Source: Ascarosepion bandense
Taxonomy: Eukaryota > Mollusca > Cephalopoda > Sepiida > Sepiidae
Assembly (NCBI GenBank): GCA_037127315.1
Contig: JBBBDQ010000420.1
Span: 3,816,001-3,880,000 of the forward strand
DNA length: 64,000 nucleotides
Direction of reading: 5' to 3'
The notes below the pieces were generated by a model. That model did not search any database. It was given only the letters and a program-made list of their open reading frames with translations, and was not told the origin of the DNA. A program made the position numbers and the translations under genes. How positions within the stretch are numbered: the first letter of the stretch is position 1; each line of letters begins with the position of its first letter. Positions 42,990 through 52,550 of this stretch are shown one piece after another.

Positions 42990-43930
42990 AAACCGACATA
43001 AATTTATCTCGTTTATTTTTTCATAAGAACAAAAAGTTAAAGTAATTTGAAACGCGTTTGAAGCAAATTTTTAAAACAGATGGTAATAGAGCTGTATTTC
43101 AATCTAGTTATGATGCGTAAATTACAACTATGTAAATCTGTCTCGCGAGATTTTTATTACCTTAATCCTAATCGCCGTATCTGAGTTTCATTTTCAGGTC
43201 CTCCCCAAGGCGGCTTTTCTTTTCTTTTCTGATTTTTATCAAATCAATTTACCTCGACTCCTATCGTTATATTATGACATTCATTTTTTTCTCGCTCGAG
43301 AGAAAAATTGACCTCTTATTCTTAACTACTCGAACGTACTTTCATCACCAAGGCTAAACTGTTTTATCATTTATGTAAATGATAATGCTTGAGGGATAGA
43401 AAAAAAGAAGACAAGAAAATGACTTCTATTTCTAATAAACAAATCATCTAATTGCAATGTAAATGAATGTTTTCTTGTTTGCATGATCAGATTTAAAAGA
43501 TATATTACTTTTACCATCCACAAAATAAATATTAATTTACTTTAAAAATAGATTTAGATATGTCAAGTTAAAATTATTATATATGCAACTTGTAAATGGG
43601 ATTTTTTTACATGACCTTTCTCGTCATCAACATATTTCTTATTTTGACATTTTAAAATAATTTATTTGAAGCTATTTGAATGGAATAATTTAAAATACGA
43701 CATTAAAAGAACAATGTGAGACATTGGCGTTTTACTGTTTTTTTAAACAAATTACAACACACAAATATACTGGTAGGTAGGTAATTGTGAATCTATGAGA
43801 TAAATATTTTTGAATGTACAAAATAGCTAGATTGATAGGTAGATCGATAGATAGATTATTCTGAATAGATAATATTCTCAGAAAGTAAGGATCCGATGGC
43901 TTCTTATGAAAGAAAATAAATAGTACATTA
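42990..43930. other. No recognised feature
   Basis: AT-rich; a short TAGATAGA run at about 43835-43858. Confidence 0.4.
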
Positions 43931-43934
43931 TTTC

Positions 43935-44080
43935 GTTTTTATTTCACCCAACCCCAACAAGGTATTGCTGCCACTGTTGCACAGGAGGTTGCAAGAGAGG
44001 AGAGCGAAAAGAAAGCGGAATAAGATACGTTAGGTGAGGATTACAGAAAGATGGGAATTAAGGAGATAAAAGATAGCAAT
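43935..44080 (-). mobile_element. LINE-1 tail, split by an LTR-like insertion
   Basis: Tail complement TTTCACCCAACCCCAACAAG, CACTGTTGCACAGGAGGTTG, then GGAGATAAAAGATAGCAAT, equivalent to 23183-23310. The continuation is at 44714. Confidence 0.7.
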
Positions 44081-44713
44081 TGTAGAGGATCTTTAGGTCC
44101 TTTACGATTTATATTTACAAATCGTTCTCGTGTAATTGAAATTGGAAATAAGACAACAATGACATTTGAATAATCAAACAATGAATTGTATTAACGATAA
44201 TACAAAGTTGAGATTAAGCATGCAAATAGTAGAAGGGAAGTTGTTTCCCTCGTAACGTTAAGAAACATGGCGAAAAGTCATTCGAGATTAATGTCTCTGA
44301 AAGAATGAAAGAAAGAAAGAAAGAAAGAATGCAATGAACATACTGATGTCGAGTTGACGAAAGTTCCGATTAGAAGATTTGAGAGATTTGTGCACATGTG
44401 AGTTTAAGAAATAAATGGCAGCTAATTGCGTTCCGCAATTAGTGCGGGCGTGTGAGAGCGAATTCGGTCAAGATTGAGGAACGCGACCCCGCTATGGCAT
44501 GGCGCTATCGCGGGCAGCTGTAACTGCCAACTGCCTTGGAACTCGAACTAGAACTCTCGGTCGTAACACGTCTGTCCCCGATTTGTTTTTAAAAATGTGG
44601 GAACGCATAAAAACATCTCGTGATGGTCGCGTGTTTCGTGAATGAAGACACGCGAAACAGGAGTAAAGTATGAATATGTATGTACATCTGTGGAAATACA
44701 CGTGATCCCCACA
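44081..44713. mobile_element. Probable solo LTR
   Basis: A 633-bp segment interrupting LINE-1. It begins TGTAGAGGATC and ends GATCCCCACA, an imperfect TG...CA inverted terminus. It holds an AATAAA (about 44410) and a GC-rich interior (GCGACCCCGCTATGGCATGG) unlike its surroundings. No internal proteins. I could not see a clean target-site duplication. Other insertion types remain possible. Confidence 0.45.
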
Positions 44714-44893
44714 CTGCATTTAAACTCTTGGAGATTGTAGCTATCACGGAAGCAAGTGTACGGAAGGGAGTTCCAAAAGCAGGAAGTGCGAGAAACAAAA
44801 TTGGTGGAATAGAAGTGGTGGTTACATTTGACTATTTTCACTGTAAAAGGGTCGGACTTAGTTGCTAGTCTAGAAGCACAAGTAAATTCCTAA
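44714..44893 (-). mobile_element. LINE-1 ORF-end, second half of the split copy
   Basis: CATTTAAACTCTTGGAGATT, ACGGAAGGGAGTTCCAAAAG and AAAAGGGTCGGACTTAGTTG continue the copy begun at 43935. Confidence 0.75.
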
Positions 44894-44954
44894 AAAAAAA
44901 AACTTTATTTTTTGTTAGTTTGATTTCGAGGAATGGGTAAAATATCTGTCACAG

Positions 44955-45080
44955 GAAAAGATAACGGCTATGGTGGAATAATGGATTCAAAAATCGGAGA
45001 ACCGAGTTCGAATGTATTTTACGTTCGTTATATTCATTTACGCGTTAATACACTCGGAATAAAAAGTATGAATCCATTTT
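44955..45080 (+). mobile_element. SINE-A head, diverged
   Basis: GGCTATGGTGGAATAATGGA, CGGAGAACCGAGTTCGAATG and the linker ACTCGGAATAAAAAGTATGA follow the SINE-A head order. The B box is intact, the A box degraded. Confidence 0.6.
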
Positions 45081-45199
45081 TTCTCGAAGGAAAACTCAAA
45101 ACTGCCCTGACGAAGCACATACTATGCAACCAGAGAAAAAATTGTTTGTATTGATTTAATCATCTCGATTATGGTCGATTTATTTAATCAATTTTAGTT

Positions 45200-45246
<47 letters not shown>
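45200..45246. repeat. (CA)n microsatellite
   Basis: About 22 CA units. Confidence 0.95.
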
Positions 45247-45251
<5 letters not shown>

Positions 45252-45289
45252 GCTTGTAGTTTGTACAGGTTCTAAAGTATAGTTTAAAA

Positions 45290-45374
45290 AAATATTCATA
45301 TTTTTATCTTGAGCATTGTTTTAAATTAATGTTTTGAACTTTGCAATTATTTTCTTCATTCCTTATTCATTTGG

Positions 45375-45440
<66 letters not shown>
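45290..45440. repeat. Family F end piece with TA and GT runs
   Basis: GCATTGTTTTAAATTAATGT, GCAATTATTTTCTTCATTCC and CTTATTCATTTGGATATATA match 54395-54450, then TA and GT microsatellites. Confidence 0.6.
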
Positions 45441-45721
45441 CATTAAAAGTAACCATTCTTTTAAACAATTTTCATTGAAAGTGAGAGATGAAGAAATATA
45501 TTTTTTATTAAGTTTTTAATGTTTCCTATATTTTCCTTTGGAGAAGATAAAGAAACTTCTATGTGTTTGTGTCTCTCTGTGTGTATGTGTGCGTGTAAAT
45601 ATATAAGGTGTTGTCAAACATTTTTCGGACAGACCACTTGGTAACATCTAACTGAACATTAGCGTTATTTTAAAGGATTCTTGGTATGTTTAAGGACTTT
45701 TCCGTATCCCCTAGTGTATGT

Positions 45722-45854
<133 letters not shown>

Positions 45855-46315
45855 TAGATGAGTAAATGATGTGAGCTGATACCCGCGGGAGAAAGTTGTG
45901 TTGCACGTTGAATATAAAAGTTAATTCGATTTTTATATGCATTGGACCGTTGTAAATCCTGGGAATGTTCTGATATAAACATTATATGCCTCTGGTATAT
46001 ATAAACGGAGAAGTTGACAGAACTGTTTATAATTATTTACCGGATGTAAGGTATTAAATCCATCACAGAGATTTTACACACTTCATCGCATTTCAAAAAT
46101 CTATGGAAATTCAAAGAAATAAGGAATTTTTCTTAAAATTTATGAGTGACTGCATTTTTTTTCTAAAAGACTCTAACGTTGCAACACGAAAGATCAAATA
46201 TTTTAGAGAATTTTAAAAAGAATTATTAAAATTAAATTAAAAAATAAATTAGTAATTATTAATATAAATTAAGATTTAATTGAAATTATGTTTTATTGGA
46301 ATTTCTCAAACACCA

Positions 46316-46316
<1 letters not shown>

Positions 46317-46367
<51 letters not shown>

Positions 46368-46388
46368 GTGTGTGTGTGTGTGTATGCA

Positions 46389-46424
<36 letters not shown>

Positions 46425-46425
46425 A

Positions 46426-46463
<38 letters not shown>

Positions 46464-46470
46464 TTCACTC
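46317..46470. repeat. Alternating TA, GT and CA microsatellites
   Basis: (TA)n-(GT)n-(TA)n-(CA)n-(TA)n within 150 bp. GT followed by CA makes the block self-complementary. Confidence 0.9.
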
Positions 46471-46544
46471 AATAGAAGATTTTTTTAACAGCCTATGAAG
46501 TTTTGAAAGTGTCTGGAAGCTAATACTAAACTATGAATGAAATA

Positions 46545-46885
46545 TATATATATATATATATATATTCCAGGTGAAGGGGACTCAAGGTTTTTTTTTAAAT
46601 GTCAGTGCTCTGACATTTATTTTATAATAGATAGTGCTCAATATAATGAGTGTTATAGAGCTTAATATAATTATATAATCATGTATCAATTGTACACTGC
46701 GACATGGAAATTTCTATGTTTCGAGATAGATTCTCATCATCAGGCAATGTTGATGTAGTTGTGCAGATGATTTACACTTAAATGACAAAACATTTTGGTT
46801 TGCTGTGAATGTATGTGGGTGATTTGCCACAAGAAACACAAGAACAAATTTCCATGTCGCAATGTATAACTGATACATGACTATA
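46545..46885. mobile_element. Family G foldback element, copy 1
   Basis: ATTCCAGGTGAAGGGGACTC, CAGTGCTCTGACATTTATTT and AGTGCTCAATATAATGAGTG match 48200-48300. It contains a minus-strand hammerhead (46694-46750) and, in plus orientation, a hammerhead 3' half (TTTCCATGTCGCAATGTATA, 46850-46868). The two face each other across about 90 bp. Non-coding; the inverted layout recalls PLE or foldback ends. Confidence 0.7.
46694..46750 (-). ncRNA. Hammerhead ribozyme, type I layout
   Basis: Minus strand. Stem I ACAUUGC with GCAGUGU (seven pairs, one G-U), core CUGAUGA, one extra U, stem II GAGA/UCUC with a five-base loop, GAA, stem III ACAU/AUGU with a ten-base loop, and cleavage triplet GUC. The cut is predicted on the minus strand between 46701 and 46700. 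The G-U in stem I, compared with A-U at 48716-48772, preserves pairing. Confidence 0.75.
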
Positions 46886-46993
46886 TATATTTCACTTGAT
46901 AGAATATTTTTTTAACAGGCGATGAAGTTTTGGCTGTGCCTGGAAACAAATCCTAAACTATGAATGAAATGATTACAAAAATATATCTCACAA

Positions 46994-46995
<2 letters not shown>

Positions 46996-47037
<42 letters not shown>
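46996..47037. repeat. (TA)n microsatellite
   Basis: About 18 TA units. Confidence 0.95.
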
Positions 47038-47038
<1 letters not shown>

Positions 47039-47096
47039 TATAATTTATATAAAGTGTGTCTGGAATCTGTAAGGAAACAAAATTAATAAAATGCTA

Positions 47097-47098
<2 letters not shown>

Positions 47099-47143
<45 letters not shown>
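47099..47143. repeat. (TA)n microsatellite
   Basis: About 21 TA units. Confidence 0.95.
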
Positions 47144-47145
<2 letters not shown>

Positions 47146-47225
47146 AAATTCTACAATATAATTGTATTGAACACATGTTACTACAACTGTGTACTATTCT
47201 AATTTAAATGTGACCAAAAACTAAA
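47138..47225. repeat. PLE-associated segment shared with 1079-1160
   Basis: TTCAAAAATTCTACAATATA, ATTGTATTGAACA and GTGACCAAAAACTAAATA occur in both places, here bracketed by TA runs. Confidence 0.65.
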
Positions 47226-47231
47226 TAATTG

Positions 47232-47267
<36 letters not shown>

Positions 47268-47621
47268 GCAACAATGATATATACATGGAAGGCAGTAAAG
47301 AACTGTCTTCAAAGGCATTACACGACAAAAACGTGCTCAATACTATCGGTAGAAAATAGAGCAGAAATAAACTTACGAATTTTGAAATACGTACTAAGCT
47401 ACCCGGGTTTCAACCATTTGACCTCTTCAGACGCCTGCACGGATATCCAGTGGAGGTCCCTCCTACGTGGGAGTAAAAGAAGAGAAAGAAAAAATAATTT
47501 GGAGGAGGAAGAACAAAATATTCAAGAGAGAAGCAGAACTTATTTATTACTAACGCATGAAACTCGGGTAGCTTAGTACGTATTTCAATATTCATAAGTT
47601 TTTTTATATACAGGTCAGAAT

Positions 47622-47685
47622 GGATTTTATAGCATTGACTGGAAACCAGTCTACCGCAGAAAGTAGAGACAAACTTTCGAAGGAT
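47622..47685 (+). mobile_element. SINE-A body fragment
   Basis: GATTTTATAGCATTGACTGG and AAACCAGTCTACCGCAGAAA match the middle of SINE-A. Confidence 0.6.
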
Positions 47686-47895
47686 AATTAAAGAATGCCT
47701 GAAGTCTATTGTCTGTTTTATCTGAGGCATTTATATGGACCGACAATAGATCCGAAAAGTTTTGATGGTTCTGCACAAGTCTTCACCACTTTAATCAAGT
47801 CAATTGTATGGGTCTTCTGGCGTTTTACCTTAGTTTCATAACTGGAACAATTAAGCTGTCGAATCCTCATACACTGAATCTGACAGGAGAGTCCG

Positions 47896-47897
<2 letters not shown>

Positions 47898-47961
<64 letters not shown>
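47898..47961. repeat. (CA)n then (TA)n
   Basis: About 17 CA units followed by about 13 TA units. Confidence 0.95.
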
Positions 47962-48158
47962 ATTAGACAAAATTTTCAAAATTCAAAGGTGTCGGATTTT
48001 TAATTTTGAAAATTTTCTCTAATTTATATTGGCTCTGTATTCGTAATACATTGAACTCTCTGCCTGCATCACCTTTTAATGTTAAATTTTTTTTAATATT
48101 GATTAGGATCAGGTTCTTGGAATTTACCTTCCTACTCTTCCACTTCGGATTAAAGAAA

Positions 48159-48204
<46 letters not shown>

Positions 48205-48343
48205 CCAATCGAAGAAGACTCAAGTTTTTTTTTTATTTTTATTTTGAGTGCTCTGGCATTTATTTTATTATAAACAGTGCTCAATATAATGAGTATTATA
48301 GAGCTTAATATAATATAATTATATAGTTATATCTCAATTTTAC

Positions 48344-48394
48344 ATTGCGACATGGAAATTTCTGTTTCGAGATAGGTTCTCATCATCAGGCAAT
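48344..48394 (-). ncRNA. Hammerhead ribozyme, weakened copy
   Basis: Minus strand. Stem I AUUGC/GCAAU (five pairs), CUGAUGA, extra U, stem II GAGA/UCUC, GAA, stem III ACA/UGU after loss of two bases in its 5' strand, and GUC. The core is complete, but stems I and III are shorter than in the other two copies. Confidence 0.6.
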
Positions 48395-48715
48395 TAAAGA
48401 AGATAAGAAGGGGATTGACACTACTAAAAAAGGAATATCACATCAAATGTAATAAAACTGAAGGGAAAATGATAAGATCAGATTAATGGGAGGTAAAACA
48501 TTAAGGAAAGAAAACAGAAAAGAGAAGAATAGGGTCGGGGAAAGGAGGAAAAAACAAAAAAAAAGAGAAAATTTGGTTAGCACGAGGAATTCTTCAGGGT
48601 CAAACCCAAGAGTGAATCTCCATTCTGATTAGCCAGACAAAAAACACCCACATACATTCACAGCAAACCAAAAGAATTTTTCATTTAAATGTAAATCATC
48701 TGCACAACCACACCA

Positions 48716-48772
48716 ACATTGCCTGATGATGAGAACCTATCTCGAAACATAGAAACTTCCATGTCGCAATGT
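48716..48772 (+). ncRNA. Hammerhead ribozyme, type I layout, best copy
   Basis: Stem I 48716-48722 (ACAUUGC) pairs perfectly with 48766-48772 (GCAAUGU). CUGAUGA is at 48723-48729, one extra U at 48730. Stem II is 48731-48734 with 48740-48743 (GAGA/UCUC, loop ACCUA). GAA is at 48744-48746. Stem III is 48747-48750 with 48761-48764 (ACAU/AUGU, ten-base loop). C48765 completes the GUC cleavage triplet. All invariant core bases of the family are present. The only oddity is the extra U before stem II. Self-cleavage is predicted between 48765 and 48766. Hammerheads are known from Penelope-like elements. Confidence 0.82.
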
Positions 48773-48787
48773 AAAATTGTGATATAA

Positions 48788-48789
<2 letters not shown>

Positions 48790-48841
<52 letters not shown>
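48790..48841. repeat. (TA)n microsatellite
   Basis: About 26 TA units at the end of family G. Confidence 0.95.
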
Positions 48842-48842
<1 letters not shown>

Positions 48843-48844
<2 letters not shown>

Positions 48845-49160
48845 AGCTAATCTCCCTGGTGCCCTTTCAACACGAATTTACTTAGACTGGCAACTAGGTT
48901 ACAGCATTTTACACTCAATGTAATCCCTCTTCTACTCCATTAGTTTATTTTCTCGCATTTCTCGACTTTAGAAGACCATTCCGTCGAATTGCTTTCGTAA
49001 TAGTTACAATCTACAAGTGCAACGTCATATTGCCATCTTTTATTCCCCTGATTCCCATATTCCCTTATCTTTTCCCCACCCCCTGTATCTTGTTCCGCTT
49101 TCTTTTTGATCTTCTCTCTTGTAACCCCCTTCACATTAGTTGCAGTACTGTCTTGCATAA
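48843..49160 (+). mobile_element. LINE-1 3' end, degenerate
   Basis: CCTGGTGCCCTTTCAACACG, AATTTACTTAGACTGGCAAC, TTTTCTCGCATTTCTCGACT and the 3' UTR to GTTGCAGTACTGTCTTGC follow LINE-1 order. Confidence 0.65.
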
Positions 49161-49179
49161 AGTCAACCGATTGAAGACA

Positions 49180-49180
49180 T

Positions 49181-49214
<34 letters not shown>

Positions 49215-50170
49215 TTTACGAAGATTAACGAAAACGCTTAAACAAACCGACATATTTCTTTATCGTAAATAATCAGGCCGATATAAATAAACATAAATAA
49301 ATATATAAATATACAGTTTAATTAAAAACAGAATATCTACGTAAATACGAGTATCGATTAAAAAATAATGTTCAAGCAAATAAATTAAATATATATATGT
49401 GTATGTGTGTGTGTGTATGTATGTATGTATATGTATTGCTCAAAATGTTTTGTATTTTTTGAGGAAAGTATTTACTCAAATATGTGTATTCATTAATAAT
49501 AAACGTTTAAATAAATAAACTAATAATATGTAGTATTTAAAAGATATAATATATATTTCAATTTATATATATATATATATATTCTTCCCAACAATGTTCC
49601 TTTTTTAACCTTTTAATGAAAGCACATCCCCTCATAAATAAAACATTTCTGAGTTGAGTTACTCTCTTTGTCCTACCGTTCAACGTACTGGATCAAACGG
49701 TGGTTTTTCTTAAAAAGGAAGACGAAGGATCGAACTCTGCCGGAAACAACATTTCTTCAAGTTTTCCCAAGTAAGCAGGCTGGCAGACGTGATGCACACT
49801 GTTAGAAAAGACGATACGTCTATTTCAAACACGGCTATCCGCTCAAAATTACCTTTGATGTAATAAATATTTTATATAACAAAAAAATATTGACTTTTGC
49901 AAAAAGAATAGATCCATGGGAACCTAATTTTATTAATAGAAATTTAATAAATTTTATTTATTAATGTAAATGAAAATCTTTAATGAAAATTTCACAATTT
50001 CGATGACGGCTTATTCTTGATGTATTCGATGCAAGATAAATTATTTTGATAACGAGATGTGAAAAATATTTTTTAATCACTGAAAATAATTGTTACTCCA
50101 AGACTGAGTAAAATATTTAACTAATTTTTGTTTTCATTTTTTTTTTATTCTCATAGAACTGTGACTTTTT
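49180..50170. other. No gene; scattered simple repeats
   Basis: GT runs near 49190 and 49405 and AT-rich DNA. A GGATCGAACTCTGCC patch near 49730 resembles a reversed B box, but no SINE body was recognised. Confidence 0.4.
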
Positions 50171-50171
50171 T

Positions 50172-50285
50172 AATAATGATATCGCCCCAAGCAAGGTATT
50201 TTACTGCCACTGTTTTGCAGGTGGTTACATCAGAGGAAAGTTATGAAAAAGAGTGACAAGTTATAGGGGGTGTCAGGAAGTGGGT
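50172..50285 (-). mobile_element. LINE-1 tail fragment (first of two)
   Basis: ATATCGCCCCAAGCAAGGTA to GGGGGTGTCAGGAAGTGGGT, nearly identical to 50395-50504. Either a second insertion or a local duplication. Confidence 0.75.
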
Positions 50286-50382
50286 ACTCTTCCAAAGCTA
50301 AACAACATTAGAGAATGAATGACGAAAGCAGGTTTTGGCAAAGCTGGAAGCTTTTAGGCCTAAATCTGCACGTTGGGGGCGA

Positions 50383-51146
50383 TTTTTTAAATAATTATTT
50401 CACCCCAAGCAAGGCATTTTACTGCCACTGTTTTGCAGGGGGTTACATAAGAGGAAAGTTATGAGAAAGAGTGACAGGTTATAGGGGGTGTCAGGAAGTG
50501 GGTAAGAGAAGAATGAGAATACTCATGAGAGTGGAGTGGACGGAGAAGGGAGCATGAGAGAGAGAATGAAGGTTAGTGAGATAGGAGATGACTATTGAAT
50601 TCACATTTAAATTCTTGGAGATTGTAGCTGTCGGAGAAACAAGTAAATGGAAGGGAATTCCACAGGCGGGAAGTGCGAGAAAAGATGCTGATAGAGTAGA
50701 ATTTGCGTTTACAATTTATTGGTTTCACAGTAAAAGGGTGGGACCTAGTTGCTAATCTTGTGTCTCTTGTAAATTTATATATAGGGGGTCACCAGTGAGC
50801 TAAGTTCATCGGAGCAGAAGCCGTCAAAGTATTTGTAGAAGAGACACAATGAAACCACACTGCGCCGGTGAGAAAGTTACTGAATCTGAGCTGCCAAGTC
50901 GGGATCGATCACATTACAGATTTTCCGTTGGATTTTGTCAAGGACACCTAGGTGAATAGCGGACTCATCAGACCAGATTTGGCAGCAGTATTCAATACAT
51001 GGGCGGATGGTAGATTTATATATGTGCAGAATTGCTTCAGGGGGAAAAAACTTTCTGGCCCTACACAAAGAACCGATTTTCTGAGCAGCGGATTTAGCTA
51101 TGGATTCTATACAGTCATTCCACTTGAGGTCTGTTGTGAGAGTTAA
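50383..51146 (-). pseudogene. LINE-1 RT C-terminus and tail
   Basis: The minus frame over about 50877-51145 reads GLTLTTDLKWNDCIESIAKS, CRARKFFPPEAILHIYKSTI, RPCIEYCCQIWSDESAIHLG and RKICNVIDPDLAAQIQ, then frameshifts. The 3' UTR ends with the complement of the standard tail. Interrupted at TTAA 51143-51146 by a MITE; a few LINE bases continue after 51371. Confidence 0.82.
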
Positions 51147-51367
51147 CCCTCTAGGTCCATTCGTATCATATTTGATACAGTATGAAAACAAGCCTTGAAA
51201 GAAATATTTTCCTGAAAAATTTTTTAAGAGAAATATTTATAAATTTCAAATGAAAGCAGTACTGACTGCTCAGTCAATGAATACCAAATGTTTCCTTATA
51301 GGAAAATACCAAATGTTTCCTTATAGGGAAATACTGTATCAAATATGATACGAATGGCCCAAGAGGG
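51147..51367. mobile_element. piggyBac-type MITE with TTAA target duplication
   Basis: 221 bp starting CCCTCTAGGTCCATTCGTAT and ending ATACGAATGGCCCAAGAGGG. The terminal inverted repeat is about 37 bp with two mismatches, flanked on both sides by TTAA. CCC...GGG ends with TTAA duplication are the mark of piggyBac transposition. The interior has a ~25-bp direct repeat (ATACCAAATGTTTCCTTATA twice) and no ORF, so it is non-autonomous. Confidence 0.88.
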
Positions 51368-51699
51368 TTAAGTCGAAGAGGACTTTATTCAATTTTTATT
51401 TAGTCTCGAGAATCTAGAGAATTTTTGTTTTGTTTAACGCTTTTTGATATTAAAAATTTTTTTTTTTAGTTGAATAGAAATTCCCAGCCTTAAACTTATT
51501 TCAGAAAATTAAAAATTGAAAAACAAATATTGTCGTGTGACTCATTACCGTCATTATATGCCAAAAGAAATTTTGTGATTCTAATTTCTTATCTTAATTT
51601 CTGAACTGTGATACTGTCAATATTAACGGTCGGATTGAAGTTTTCGTCTTTGTTGTTATTATCACAGCGTTACGGTCGTTGTGTTCGCCGGCGTTCATT

Positions 51700-52000
51700 T
51701 AAATGTCTATTTTTGTTATGGGGAAACACACCTATTCCACAAAAAATAATAGACTCTCCCTCCTATATCAATGTGTTAACAGGAAGTTCTTGGGAAGTTC
51801 ATAGAAGTTCTCTAGACTTCTAATGGAGTTCAGTAGAACTACTAGGCAGTTGATATTAGCTGGCAGTTCGCTGAATACTAAGGAGTCAGCTCTCAGTGAA
51901 AGATTACCAAGTTTCTTACATTTTGGTTACGTTAAGTCGATTAGCAACCGACATATAACCTTCAATGCGAAAAACTACTCTACAACAATTATCCAGATAA
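51700..52000 (-). mobile_element. LINE-2 3' UTR copy
   Basis: TTATGGGGAAACACACCTAT, AGACTCTCCCTCCTATATCA and GTTACGTTAAGTCGATTAGC are the reverse complement of 12400-12620. The open frame at 51823-52035 is coincidental. Confidence 0.65.
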
Positions 52001-52092
52001 CTTCCAGGGAATTCTGTACTGATATCTTTATTTAATCAACGGAGCTGTATTGCTCTTGGTCCGTCGTCAGGATATTACGTCCTGTCTTTTTA

Positions 52093-52186
52093 GTCAGTCA
52101 GTTAAATGTCATACGTGATACACGCTTAAGCGATCATGTCTTGAAAGAGACACAACTGATTGGGTAGAAGATTTTCCCGCAGTATG
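52093..52186 (-). mobile_element. SINE-A 3' part, interrupted by T4
   Basis: GTCAGTCAGTTAAATGTCAT through the hairpin (TTTC loop in SINE orientation) to TTCCCGCAGTATG. It resumes at 52366. Confidence 0.85.
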
Positions 52187-52365
52187 TTTTTTTTTTTAAT
52201 CATATCACCCCGAGCAAGGCGGTAAGGTTACTGGTGCGCAGGGGGCTACGTAAGAGTGAATAGATTGGAAAAGAGAAAGCCGGAAACCACTTCCTAAACA
52301 GTGAACAAGGGATGAGCCTCTACACCTGTTCAATAGACGTGGGTGGAGTGTGAACCGGGCGATAT
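52187..52365 (-). mobile_element. Retroposon T4: single unit plus LINE-1 tail
   Basis: Poly-T, ATCATATCACCCCGAGCAAG, GTGCGCAGGGGGCTACGTAA, then one unit ending GTGTGAACCGGGCGATA. The shortest T copy, inserted into a SINE-A, so it defines a minimal mobile unit. Confidence 0.85.
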
Positions 52366-52550
52366 TCGGTAGAATGGTATAGGATATATCAGGCTATAAA
52401 ACCTAATCTTTCCTGCTATTTAACGCATAAATGGTAGAGGAACAGACGAATTAATAACTTTCCCAAAGTGTATTTGAATTCAAACTAGAATTCGAACTCG
52501 AATTTCTCGTTCCGACCTGATATACATTGTACCACGACAGTGAGTCTAAG
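52366..52550 (-). mobile_element. SINE-A head part after T4
   Basis: CGGTAGAATGGTATAGGATA, CTGCTATTTAACGCATAAAT, AGAATTCGAACTCGAATTTC and TCGTTCCGACCTGATATACA complete the SINE-A. About 18 bases of SINE at the insertion point are missing. Confidence 0.8.

Larger units (their letters stand above)
48175..48790. mobile_element. Family G foldback element, copy 2 (longest)
   Basis: Left end AATTCCAATCGAAGAAGACT, GCTCTGGCATTTATTTTATT and AGTGCTCAATATAATGAGTA match copy 1. A minus-strand hammerhead (48344-48394) and a plus-strand hammerhead (48716-48772) lie about 320 bp apart in inverted orientation. The purine-rich middle has no ORF. Both ends carry TA runs. No RT or GIY-YIG remnant is attached, so assignment to PLE is by analogy. 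Confidence 0.7.

Noticed and set aside
49725..49745. tRNA or SINE B box
   Set aside because: Only a B-box-like word; no A box or known SINE body around it.
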